This document shows positions 48,501 through 61,000 of a DNA stretch of 64,000 nucleotides, one piece after another (the first letter of the stretch is position 1; each line of letters begins with the position of its first letter). Origin of the DNA: Taenia hydatigena (lineage: Eukaryota; Platyhelminthes; Cestoda; Cyclophyllidea; Taeniidae); the NCBI GenBank assembly GCA_036345935.2, contig JADWOT020001167.1, positions 1-64,000 on the forward strand, read 5' to 3'. The notes beneath the pieces were generated by a model. The model did no database searches and was not told the DNA's origin. It saw nothing but the letters and a program-made list of their open reading frames with translations. Position numbers and translations under genes: made by a program.

Positions 48501-50190
48501 TAGACACATAGGTGTTTCTTCCTGTCAGAAAATTTGACTGCCAATTATGCTCGAGATGCTCTGCGGTATAAAGCAAATTTCCTATTCAGATTAGCAACTT
48601 TATGACCATTCATTGCCAGAAACTTCAAACGTCTCTGCATTACAAGTCGCGATCGTGGCTGAAATTATGACAAGATGCAAATAATCAATAAATTAGCTGG
48701 CAAATGGAGAAATAGCCCTTTGGCAAAATGCAAAACCTGTATAGTCGGCAATGCAATTTGCGCACTGAAACATTTTAGTCGGCAAGTTCGCATAATAGGT
48801 TCCTGCCGCTGCGAACGCGCCCTGATGGAATTCCGTTTTATGCTTAGATTACGGCTCAGGAGCAGCATTATGATGCTGATTTCACAGTTATTTCGACTGT
48901 CATGCCGTGAACTTTGGGGTGCCCTCTTTGGCCTGGGCTGCACCCTAGCATGGGCATGTAAGGGCGGTAAGAGACTGTCTCGATATTATTGTAGCCATTG
49001 CTTCCTTGCCAGCACAACAATCAAAGCTGGTAACGACAGCTTATGCTTTGCGGCTTTGCTCCATTTCTTCTTCTTTCCGTATGGAAAAGCAAAATCATGC
49101 CAGGAATTCATGAGATGCTCACATAGGCTATCCGCCAAACTGAGTGCGGAGAATCAACCTTGTAGCTAACTTCCTATAGGCGAGTTCATGCGAAGCCACA
49201 AGGACACTTTGGCAATAATACGGAATTAGCTCTAAACATTAAATCCACCTTTCTAATATTATGACCTATCCACTTTCTCAAAGCCACCAAAATTTCACCA
49301 AGTCTAAAGCAATCAGGCTAGTAATGCACATATATTCCTTAACTATGGACACTGAACTCTATCCCGGCAAATGCGTTCAAATGGTTTTCCTTTGACATTT
49401 ATCTACGTACGAATTCGCCGCACATAAAGTTTTCCGAGTCAAAAATATAACGCGATGGAAGGCAACCTGGAAAATAAGTTGAACTATTTCTTTAAGGTAG
49501 AATCGATCATTTGCACAGACACCGAAAGAGGAACCGTTGTACAAAATATTGCCAAGCCTACCTATAGCGTAGGGTAAATGGACCGAATCATTTGCCCAAC
49601 CAGGTAGTACCGTCTTCTCTCAGCCACTTCCGTCCAGTTTTCTGATATAGCGATAAGGTAGTACTGCCAAAGGGCAGTTTAAATATGTAACCAACGTAGA
49701 TTTCTGCTCAATTACAAGATTACACAGCAAACTATGCTGGTTAGATGTGCATGTCGTTGCCTTATTTGCGAATCACGTGCTGTGTTGCAGGAAGATATGT
49801 CGATATTGTGCATAGTACTTCGCATTTCAGTGCCTTATTAAACGAAATCCTGCGCTTGTGTCTGCCTTAAATTAAAGATCGTAGACTAGGCAAATCGTTT
49901 TTCTGGCTTTGGATTATGGTTTCGCCGACTGTGCAAATCCTCATTCAGTAAAACATGCGCCACGTGTTTGTAACCCATCATGAATACCAAGCTTTTCTGC
50001 AATGGGTCAACTTAGAATTTCATCAGTAAGAGTTCTTTGTTGCTACAGAAGTATGCATTTCATGTGTAAGTCAAGTTTCTATCAGGTTGAAAAACTTTTC
50101 TGCTTACTATTTATGTTGCTATCTGTAAACCCGTTTGCCCCTCTCAAGCGCCCTGAATATGATAATGTGTGGCTGTAGGAAATAATGGAT
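45600..50190. other. non-coding stretch, weak coding-like patches only
   Basis: No gene was supported. The longest frame, 48675-49169 (plus, 164 codons), is Cys-rich, unrecognised and overlapped by a 92-codon frame on the other strand. A Pro/Ser-rich frame at about 47.50-47.74 kb (plus) ends with FGVAPPPVSFANVWT and looks coding-like, but has no exon context. Confidence 0.3.
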
Positions 50191-50199
50191 TCGACGCAT

Positions 50200-52100
50200 A
50201 TCCGTTTCGAGAGGAATAGACAAATTGGATTATGTCATACATTTTGGCAAAATTACTGGGAGGAATTAGTGATAACCATTTAGTGTTTTAGAGTTCACTT
50301 CATTCTCGGATGAGATATCACCCGTTTCGTCACTGAATGCTTATCGCCAAGAATTTGTACTCAAGTAAACAAACTTTCCACGAAATAGGGAAAGAGCATT
50401 AATAAAGTAGGAAAATGCATATAACCTCTAAAGGAGTGTAACAATGTGACTTTAGAAAAATGCAGAAAACATATCTCGAAAGCAGGATACAAATGTCAAT
50501 CTTATGCATCACACGTCCGCGTGAGGCCTTATTACAAGACTCAAAGTTAATCCGGCAAAATAAGTAAAATGCTTCACTAAGAAATAAAAAAGGAAAGTTT
50601 CTTTGTTTGGGACTAAAGTGTCATGTAACTTAACGATAACTTTTGCGTCCGGTGGGTATCGCTAATGCAGGCGACTAGCCTTCAAAGTAATAATATATGA
50701 CACAATCGATGTAGCAACGGCGGCGAGAGCAGAAAATCAGTGCAAGAGATGACTGGAGATAGTATATGGTAGCAGCAGACCATGGCTGATGGTATTCTTC
50801 GCCGCGTGCGTGAAGCAGTTCCCTCGTAAATCAGCAAAGTATGCACTCTAAGTAAGGTAGGCAGATCAGGTCCGGCCGGTGCTTAAGGGCCCTACTATGA
50901 TAGCTGCGGCATATGGCTGCACTCTGTTGTCTATTTAGTAACATAATTGACAAAAATTGAACTTTAAATCTTAATTATTGAGTCGATTTCTTGCGGTAGT
51001 TCTCGTGTCACGAGGCAAACTGACGTGACTCACAGCGATGCATAAGGAAGACGTTAGGAGTCCAGCGCATAAAAAAGGGACCATGACACCCAACAGCAAC
51101 CCAATATGCCTGCAGCTTATGATGTTTCCCTTCTCATCCACAGCGCTACCGTTTTGTAATTAGGCTTTATTACTGTCTAATTCACAGCCTTCTAACACCT
51201 TCTCTCCTCTGACCTTCTAACCCACGAATTAATTCCGCGTCATTGGATTAACCAAACAATCAACTGGTGCAATGAACAGACGACCGACAAAGCCTTTCCT
51301 TTAATTGCAACCCTTTCCGCATCCGTATCCTCCTATCCTCTATCTCACCATGCAGGCAAACTGGCGGTTCAAGATAATTTTAACCAGTGCACACAAGTGT
51401 ATAGCACGCACAAGTTCACAACTGCGATTGTTATAAAATTATTGCCGTATATGGTGTTGTGTCACAGTAGAGGTGAAAAATTGACACTTTTTAACGTTTC
51501 CTTCAAGCTATAAACGACTAAATGGAATTCTACCGTCCCCTTTTTCTCAGTTTCGAATGCTGAATCTAGCAAATGGCGATTGCAGTTCACATACGGAAGC
51601 TTTGGGAGACAAAAATTAAGTAGTGCGATTAGTAAGTAGGTCGACACACTGCTCAGGAGCATAAGGGAAAAGGCAAAATTTAATCCACTTCAGGGTCTTA
51701 GGTAAATATACTCAGTGTCAAAGCTTTCACTGTTTACCAAGCCTATAAAGGTAATAAAATTGGTGGTAATTTTTTTGGGGGCGCCACTGTTCCGGGCACG
51801 GAAATCGCTACTTGAGGATGTTCTAAGAATTTGCAGTCCTTATGTAAGTCCAACCTGGAATAAATGGTGGTGGTATTAAGCGTTGGATACGACCTTTCTT
51901 TTCATAATTTCATTAGCGCTGCGGCATATTTATTGCAGAGTCTGAGAGTTCTACGCGAGTCAAGCGGATGCTGAGTGCTAGACGACAAAATGGTTTTTCC
52001 CTTTTAAGTGTAAATCGCTACTCATCCTCTCGTTGGAGAAGGTCAAAGGCTTCAGCATTTAGTGTGCAGATCTTTGAAGAGAAGGCGTCTGCTGCACTCG
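50200..52100 (-). repeat. inverted duplication pair B, right arm
   Basis: Reverse complement of this stretch aligns with 41.87-43.9 kb. Good landmarks are CTTCACGCACGCGGCGAAG (about 50.8 kb on the minus strand), GTGCCCGGAACAG (51.8 kb) and AAATGCTGAAGCCTTTGACC (52.05 kb). Divergence is high enough that no open frame is shared intact. Confidence 0.65.
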
Positions 52101-52109
52101 AACACAGGG

Positions 52110-55100
52110 AGAGTTTCGTAGCAAATTCGTTCCTGCTAGTGGATGCCTCTGCCTGTGATTACTGCTGCGTTTGATTGGATCTTAATCACCTTAACAGTCC
52201 CTACTTATGTGGACCTGACCTTGAAGCACAGAAGAGGTCGATTTACGCATGTCAATCGCTGTAATCAATCTCACTCTTATTGAACTGTTAGGAGATTATA
52301 GCCGTTGCCTGGGGACTCTTTTTGTCATTTCGATAACCAGGTACACAGACAAAAGCGTGTGAAATCTATGTGCACAAAAACTAAAAACCGTAAATAGTGC
52401 GGAATTTGCTTAGGTTAATGGTCTTATGAAGCGTTCTGACCATCCTAATCATTTGCTAGTATGCTTGGAAGAAAACACTTACTGCTATTTTACGATTGGC
52501 TGCATTTACTTTAATTTTCCTTTGATAGTGCCTGCATCGCTATGCTTCGCCTTTAGAAATTTATTTTAATTACTTCGTCTTAGGTATTAGGAGATCATGC
52601 CTAAGTCTATCTACTCAAGCTCGATGGTATGATGTTTTTTAATTTTTTCCTTCAAACGTAGAAAGTTATTGCAAGCTATACTTCAAAAACATTAACATCA
52701 CCTTTCCTTTAAAATTAGCACTAGTTTTGTGTGATCAGACACAAAAATTGCCATTTGATATCTGGCTGAATCCTCTTTGCTTTGTTTTGCTTCGCGCCGC
52801 CTTCTTATGTCTGTAATCGTATGATCTTTTTCCAACCATCACAAATCTACCGCTAGCCTTCCAAACTCTAAGTTCGCTCGACCATCTATTGAGAATAAGA
52901 CCGTTTGAAACAGTTAAACTGCTCTACTCGGAGGAAGCATAGCAACATTAGCCGAGAAAATGGCATGCCAAGTGGTGCGTAGGCAGGCACGTTCAGCGCA
53001 TTGATAACGAGAAAGATGAGAATGTGGAGGTGGTTGCAATGATAATATAGAACTTCTGCGTCGCGCATCTACTACCATGGCATCAACCAGATTAGAGACT
53101 TTCGATACGGTAGCCGCCCTGCTCACGTCCTAGGCCACAGCAACCAAAATCCTCGAACCAAATGCGAAGGCGAGAAGAGTATGCATGCAAGTATTGTCGG
53201 AGCGACTAGCGCTTCCATCCCTATTTTACATATTGTATTTGTGTGGGAAACCACACAACCAAACCGTTTAACCTATATTGTTGCGGTGACAACATTGGGG
53301 TAATGAGTTGAAGATAGCCTTTCTTTATTGCAAATGGAGAAAAATAACTTCTATAGACGCAAATCAAATGCCCTCTTTTCGCCTTTAATAGATGTTAATC
53401 GAATTTTTTTATATCGAGAGACTCAATTAAGTTTAAAGATCAAACTTACGCTTTAGTAGGCGCTTGTAAAACCGTAATGATTTTGGCCAAAACACTCGTG
53501 GTTTACTAAAGAGTTTTATTTGTGTCCTGATTCTAAAGATTCTTTGAGGGCCTGAGTAAGAAACCCATATATTCCATCCCTGCATAAGAGCTCGGGCCAA
53601 GTTTACATTATATATCACTTTTGGGTCTCAGGGTAATGCAAGCAAAGTTAAGGTGAGTCGAGAATGCAAATAGGTCATTAAACACCACCTCAATGAATTG
53701 TAAATTGGCGTTTGACATTCAGCAAATAGCAATAATGCTGCCAATGTCATGCATAGAACTTGGTATGCTTTATATTTTGTGCCAATATTTGGCTACTTTT
53801 AGCCTTGTATTCATTACCTTAGGTTTGGTTTTGTCTCTCTGGGCAATGTACCTTCTAAATTAATTAATCATTTAAAAAAATTAAGCATTAACACACTGCT
53901 TTGAATGGCCTAGGCGCGCCAAATCACTTGTCTTGCATTTTTCCGCTTGCTAAGAATTGATGGCATCGCATCTTAACTCACTTCGCAAATGCTTACACTT
54001 GACATTCTCCTTCTTAGTGTTTGCAGTGGGGTCGTATTTGACCACAACGTTAAACCGACTGATGCTGGGCCTAAACGACGTTCATATACATTACAATGCA
54101 CACTACTAAAGGAGCTTTAGTAGGAAGGCAAAAAATACTAATGACGTTGACGGAGAGAGTGTAGGGGATGGTCAGTAGGCTAGGATAATGGTGTGGACGT
54201 GAGCAAATATGCCAAAGTGGCGGCTAAAAAATTCGGCAATGGCTTGATTGTAGAGAGGGAAGTAGAACGTATCCAGGCAAAATGCAGGAAATTTGTTTGC
54301 ATTTGAGTACCAGTATTCCTCATAATAGATGATGCCTTCGCCTCTACGGTCTCAGTACACACTTGGTATTTTAGCCACCTTTCTGCGGTGTTTGTCGCCT
54401 TTGCCTTGACTGCTACGCTGAATGGCCGTAAGTAGGAGCAAAATCAGAGTTCCGTTAATGAATAGGCTATGCCAACCGCGATGCAATTTGCATCTCTGTG
54501 CATAGACTCCTCCTTTCTTACGATTTGGAGGATGCATTACCTCAGTCACGGTCAAACTCTTTTCTAATGGTTTCCCTCAAGGTGGAGCCACAGGTCACAC
54601 GCTGACTTGCTTGACTGCCAGCACAACTGCTCTTCGATAGAACGAAGGCCCCAAACGAAGGATTATTAGCAACCGGCCTCCTTAAAATTGCTTTTGCCGA
54701 AATTACGCGAATCAAAGGGCCTCACGAAACCATTCAATGGGTAGTAATGATGACAATATGTACAAAGGGTACGGGCGAATTTAACGCAAGCCTATGATCT
54801 AGACCTATTAGAAGGATCGCGTTTTTTGGTTAGACGCAAAGCATTCTGAGTACAATCCACTCATCTTGCAGATTTAATTTACTGTTGTGTAACAATGGGG
54901 AGGCTCAATATGCGCTTCATGCTTGAAAGGCGCAATCAAACAATGTGTGAGCAGGTGTCATTTGCACTTGACTGACACTCCTTGACTGGCACTCCCACAT
55001 CATAGCGCATGTGAAGGAGGTGGGGGAGAATGAGAAGTTCTACTAATGCTTATTTGCTTTAAATTGCTTTGCATTATCAAAAGAACCTGTCCTCGATTTT

Positions 55101-55420
55101 CGTTTCCGGATGTTGCTCTTTCAGCTGAACGCTTTTTGGCCATCGAGAGACCTCTGCTCCACTGTAAAATGCCTGCCTTAATATGAAGGAAGGATATGGA
55201 CAAAAGGTGGGACAAACGGACCAACAAATGTAAGTGAGTGATGGGAAATCACAAAATGAGGAGATAAAATTAGTGGCCTATTCGAAGGTAAGCTCTACTG
55301 ATTTGTAGAACAATTTGCAGATGCTAAAAATACCACTTTTGATCTGTCTGCATCACGACACTCAAGTCGCACGATTGGATGAATTTCCATTAAAAATTTT
55401 GTGAGGGCGACTTAGTTTGC
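52110..55420. other. non-coding stretch, no supported gene
   Basis: Only short frames without recognisable domains were seen (for example 52886-53126, 53433-53618, 54180-54555, 55000-55227). No repeat arm matching elsewhere in the window was recognised. Confidence 0.35.
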
Positions 55421-55429
55421 AGGAATCTA

Positions 55430-56330
55430 ACTAATGGAACTACTTGAAGGAGAGAGCAGTTGCGACGATCATACCGTGGTGACAGTCATTGCCGGAGTTG
55501 TTGTCCAAATCGTCAGTGAGAGCGTTATAGTTCATCTTGATAGAAATGAATCCTTTGAAGACCTGGTATATCGGCATGGGTTAGTCGAGGCGGATGTAAT
55601 ATGAAAGATGGGCTCTGCCTCGCTTTATGTTAGTAAAGCTTGCATGAAAACGCTGTCAGCCTTATGACCGTTGAGCTTGCGGATTTCCTCAACCTCGCTC
55701 CATAGTGTTGGCGAAGAAGCAGATTTCGTCGTCTTAAAGGACCTTGAAACCCTTTTTTCGAACCATGAAACAATCAAAACTAGCCCTATCGCTCCTTGGT
55801 CACTAGGACTTGTATGCCCCGGTCTTTATAGCGTTTAAGGTTTTCCGAGAGTGGTGAGATATGAGAAAAGAAATGACGATCAATGTCGCATGACAGATAT
55901 CAGTGGGATACGGATTGCAGGCTGTAAGTGTTATTCGCATGCACATAGTTTTTTATTGTGCCTAGTAAAAATGCCATGGATGATATCGACGACGTGATAA
56001 CCCTGATTTGTGATTATTCACTTAATTCCGAACACCTAATTTCTAGGCAGACACCATGGTTACCAGAGCAAGAGTGTGTGATGCATGACAATTCCAGTTT
56101 TAGTTGTGATATAGAGCCTTGCCAAAGAATAGGCCAATCTTAATCTGCTACTGCAATCAAAAAGTGACAAGGGTAGTCAATGGGCGCGAAAACTTGTTTG
56201 AGAAACGATCGGAAACACCAGTGGTGCCAAATCTGTGAGTCCTTGCACTTATGGTGTAAAGAGCTCTCTGTTTGCCTCAAAAACTTTAACGTCATTAATG
56301 TTTAGTTAATGTTGCTGTTCGAACCTTACA
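55430..56330 (+). pseudogene. unrecognised gene relic, copy B (pair C right arm)
   Basis: On the plus strand: LLEGESSCDDHTVVTVIAG and VIVHLDRNESFEDLVYRHGL (55.44-55.60 kb), then KDLETLF (55.74 kb), MTDISG (55.89 kb), and MDDIDDVITLICDYSL with PWLPEQECVMHDNSS (55.98-56.10 kb). A GTAAGT donor and CCTAG acceptor enclose a 45-base intron-like gap before the last block. The frame is broken between blocks. The first block is faintly Tudor-like in its V-hydrophobic pattern, which I cannot substantiate. It is better preserved than copy A in the first block. Confidence 0.55.
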
Positions 56331-57338
56331 ATAACAACTCACAAGTGCCTATCTGACGTAATGCTTACTTGCTGACTGCGAACATATTCGCATCTTGTCT
56401 TTACTACTTTTGCTGTATCCAAAGTTCAAGAAAGAGCTACTTTTACTCCCTAAATTGTCTTTTCTAACGATGGTCAATTTTTGTTGGTTTCATTTGGTAA
56501 CTCAAGTAGGAGTAGATGGTTAAATGAATTCATGGATGGGTGGCGTCAGCGCACCAGGTGCCGACAGTTGACCTGGAAACTATTGTAAGAGGTGCTGCCA
56601 TCACCACGGACGGGACTGATATCAAGATAACACTATCTGACAATGATAGAGAATGACTGGATCTACCTAAATCACTACCTAAAACGCGCAGTGTGACATC
56701 GTAAATTGACCCTTGCATGTCAAGACCCATTGGTCTGTTGACCCAACTTTGAAACCCTCTACCACAAAGTATCAACGAAACCAGACTAATGTAAAACTCG
56801 TTTTAAATGGGTGCCCTCTTTCATACCTGTGGTGTGACCTCTCGAGAGGAAGTGCTGGGTTGCAACAGAGCACAGGGATCATAAATTGCTTGCGAACTTA
56901 GGCTCGGAAGCTCAAACACCTAAAGGTTTATCACGTTGAGTGAAACCTTGTGTAGTTTGTAATTTGTTAGAACAAAATTCTACTTTGTTGCGACGCAGAC
57001 TCCGCGCATTATCTAATGTGCCTAAAAGCGGTTGCATGACATGGTTATTAGGCGGAGATGTCAAATAAAGTTCAGTAAGCGAACAAATCTTATACGTCAT
57101 CCTTAGTAGCTGACAAGAATTCACAAACTCAGAAACAAACAACTCAGCGACACAAAAATACCAGAAACGAGAAGATTACAAATGAGTTTAGTTTTTGTTT
57201 ATTAATTTAATCTCCATATAATTTATATGCACCTCTTGGGCTAGTTAACCATCAAATCTATGGTTAGCGGAGGAAGCTGGCATTTGAAGCGACCACAAAG
57301 TTGCCGCTTAAGCATATTTGTTCTCCTCGTCATTACAG

Positions 57339-57500
57339 TTGATTAAGGCTAAAAAATTTGAGGCTCTGAGACGGCTGCATTATAACAACATTAAAAGGAT
57401 TAAATTCAGTGAGGAGGACAAGGCGTTGCGTGCACAAACATTAAATAAACCGCTCCCACCAAAACAACCAAAATTTGGCCAGCGCATTAGGTTTATGAAT
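57339..57500 (+). CDS. possible exon, phosphatase inhibitor-2-like segment
   Basis: After a good acceptor (TTGTTCTCCTCGTCATTACAG) the frame encodes KAKKFEALRRLHYNNIKRIK, which recalls the KxFExxRKxHYNE block near the C-terminus of protein phosphatase 1 inhibitor 2. The following residues (SEEDKALRAQ, then a proline/lysine stretch) do not match that family. The frame stays open into the first guanylate cyclase exon without a stop, so it may instead be upstream sequence of that gene. No convincing donor or stop bounds it. Confidence 0.25.
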
Positions 57501-57695
57501 TGCCGCAACGATTATTGCTATTGGAACCCCTCAAACTTCTTTACGCGCTCCTGTCACGCAAAGTCTAATTTTGTTGACGCCAAAATTAATTATTTTTGTG
57601 CATTAAGTAGGGGCGTTAACACTAACCGCTTACCTATAAATTGCACCTGTTTCACCCTTCTTCCATTTTCTCAGAGATATCGCCATCATATAGTG

Positions 57696-58007
57696 ATGAT
57701 TCTAGCCATTCTCCTAATCACCTTAGCCATCTTTCGTGTGTACAGTGCGGAAACTGATGCCGCTTCAAGTGAACGAAGCCTTCTCACGATCTACACCTTC
57801 AACCTTGATCCCATCTGCTTGCCCGACACAATGCGCTTCAACTTCACTCACAGCGTTGCCTCAGCAGTGCGCTACGTGCGCTCACTGATGCCGACCAACA
57901 ATGAGACGTTTTTCTTTGCTGTTCTGGGTCATTTATGGGCGCCCGGCTGCTCGTTGCAGGAGGCCTCAAGAGCAGGCACGCTATACGAAATTCTGCAAGA
58001 TTTACAG
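57696..58007 (+). CDS. receptor GC exon 1: signal peptide and ectodomain start
   Basis: The chosen ATG begins [18 protein letters not shown], a clean signal peptide. The mature part has [14 protein letters not shown] and an N-glycosylation-type NNETF site. It ends in phase 0 at CAG before GTTGGT. The frame is open upstream of this ATG for 126 codons, so a longer N-terminus cannot be excluded. Confidence 0.8.
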
Positions 58008-61000
58008 GTTGGTTTTGACAGACTAACAAGTTCACTTGAGTAGCCCGTTATGCACGCGTGTCCTGCAAATGTATTTAGTTCAAAGGCGAGTAATATGTCA
58101 TCTCATTTACTGTAGCGGTGCAATGGAGTGACATTCATTCGGAAAACAATGCCAAAAGGGAGCTGTGAAAGCAGGCAGGTGTCAACCACACTTCTCGTGC
58201 TAGACCGATTATTTAAAATGGGAGCTGGAATATAGTGTGTGGATGAAGAATTGGCTTTTGCGATTAAATCTGCCGCCCCAGTGGCAAATTAGTGGATTCC
58301 GTCCATGGCTTTATATCCGCTCATCAGAGCATTTGCATTTTTCAACATGATATTGTAACTTAACATTTTACATTGGCGTACGACCTATCCGATCTGATCA
58401 ATTTATTTTAGCTGCGTATGAAAGGGCACTTAGTGCAACTAATGCTCTTCCAATGTTACCGCGTTAAAGCAGCAGAAGCACACATTACTGCAATTAGTAG
58501 TAAAAGACCAAAGTAGGGTGGATTTACATCGCTTCAGGAGCAATGGTTTTTTCTGCATTTGCTGTTCAAGAAAAGCGCGTCGAATTCTACAGGATTCAGT
58601 GTGTTACTGGGACCTCCCTTAGCTAGCGACTGTAATTTGGTGAACGAGTGGATCAATCTCGGCAACCCAAAGGAGCCGCCACGGGATCAACTCTACCAGA
58701 TCTCCTACCACTGTCAAGTGTTGAGTTCCGCCTCTGTCTTTGTCAACCACCTCACCGACAGTAGTCGTGGTTCACTCACTCCACCCATCGCTGCGGTCTC
58801 TGTGGCAGTTCATCGCAAGACCATTCTACAAGGCGTTCTTGTCTATCTCATCAAAAATGGTTGGAAACGCATTGCACTGTTCTACGATATGCACGCTACC
58901 ATCCTTGACATTCCCACGATGTTAGATTCAATCCTGTCAGCGCTTCGCCTTTCTCGAAACAGACGCAATGTTCTTGAACTAGTGACTAGTGTCGGTGTCA
59001 CATCGACGACAAAATTTACGGGCTTATTAGAGCGGTTGGAAGATGATTTGGATGGTGCGTTTTGCTTCGTTTCCTTGAAGGGAGGGTCCAACTTATTCAG
59101 TTCCTTCAACTTTTCTTTAGTGGCACTGATAATGGCAAGGGCAGGAATAGCATTAAACTTCGTGTTGGACGTTCAAAACTTGACGAGAATTAGGCAAGGG
59201 CGGATTGCACTCATGCACGTGGATCCCACGGATATGCTCACTTACGATGTCCTGCGTGCTTGGGGAGCTCATTTGTCTCAAGCTGGACCCACATCGGCTG
59301 CCGGTCGATCGCTCATCATTGTCACAGCACTCCCCAAGGGTACCAGATACGATGAGGTATTGATGCCGTATAAGGAGGTAATGCATGCTGCCTCATTCCC
59401 TCTCACAATCCACTCACATGGAAGACGAAAATTATGTAGCCATTGCATGCTTGTGCCTTTATTTAAGATAATAATCCTAGATTGCCGTAACCGACTGCGC
59501 CACCAATGGGTTTCAGTCATAAAATTATGCTGTAAAATAGATAGTTCATTGATCTGTTTTCTAAACAATATGTCGGCCTTTTAAATCAAAGTCTTTTTAT
59601 AGAGGATGTTAGACCTTAGTTGAGAGGTGTCTCGGTGGGAAGCGCGTCCTTGTAAGTTCCTGGCTGGTGTTCAACCAGACGATCTCGACCATGATGTTTG
59701 GAGATGGCATACGGTAATATCCCACGGTAGTTTATGTGAGCTACATGACCAATGCCACCTCCTTTAGTAATTTGATCTATGTATGCATTAATCGTGTGTG
59801 TGTGCTTGCACAGCATTTCTCGTGCACTGATTAGTTAGCTTCCTTGTCTGCAGCGAATCAACCTCTCAGTGGCTAGTGGGGCAGCATTAGCAATGCGACT
59901 GGTCCAAATTCACCTGCAAGAGGGTGGTGGCAATATCACTTCCTCTGCCAGTCTCTTCCAACCACTGCGCACCCTCTCACATATCCAAGTGCCCACACTG
60001 CCCTCAATTACCTTCCATTACCGTATTGGTGATGGCGATGTCTCGCAAGTCATTTATAACCTTCTCCTCTTCTCCCTCAAATCCAACACCACTGAGCTGG
60101 CTGAGGTTGGAGCCCGAGTGGAAAGATATGCAGACATCTTCAATCTCATTGATGTTATTCATCATCCACTAATACTGCCCCAGTCAAGGAGTGCGATGAA
60201 TTGGCCAGGGGATGGAGAGGGACCTCAACGCACATGCCACTTATTCGTACCTTTCGGATTTGGTATGTAAAAAAGTAAATCTATAGCGCTGCCAAAGACG
60301 TCTCCTCATCCTTTTGTACACCTCTTTTAGAGCCGGTACAGGTTACTCTACTGATAAATATACTCGGATTGTTCAATGCTGGCCTCATGTACTTGGCGAT
60401 TGTGCTTGTCTACAGGTAAGCAGAATCGCGCAGCCTCACCGATTGCGGTCAAAATAGACGGATTGTGCGCAAGACTAAACGCTTCCATTCACTCAAACTC
60501 GTATTTGTGGAAAGTGATTTTGCTTTTAATGATGATGATGGTGGTGGAAACCCATCAGCGAATATTGTCCACAACGTAAGGATGTTTTAGAAGAAATAAA
60601 TAAAAGAGGAATGTATTTTAGCTTTAAAGCGCCATTGGACTTTTAGTCTCACCGAAACTCGGAGTCGCGAATGGATCTGGTGGCGAGTCCGGATGTCCTC
60701 GCATCTTTCCATGCACTCTTGCATTCTCCTCGAGTCTCTGTTGCAGCACCAAGTATATGTGAAGAGCTTCTACACCGTACGCAAAAGAGGAGGATTGTTC
60801 GACTAAATGTACGTTTTGTCCGTGTCGATAATGCAAACTGTACGGTCTGTGAAGTAGGCAGTGCAGCATGTCACAGAGAAGAAATGCTTGGTTCTTGAAA
60901 GCCACCATGCAGTGCTATAAGCGGGATAGGATTAAGCGATTGCATTCAAGCACTGAAAAAGCACGTTTAACCATGACGATGGGCATAATGCAGCGTCCAT

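Noticed and set aside
48675..49169. 164-codon open frame on the plus strand
   Set aside because: No recognisable domain, erratic Cys/Phe-rich composition, and an overlapping 92-codon frame on the other strand; likely chance.
58882..59568. Minus-strand frames within cyclase exon 2
   Set aside because: Antisense shadows of a well-supported coding exon.
60809..60898. Extension of cyclase exon 6 past 60808
   Set aside because: The frame reads on for 29 codons to a stop with no family similarity, whereas splicing at GTACGT joins in phase to a clear kinase-homology exon.
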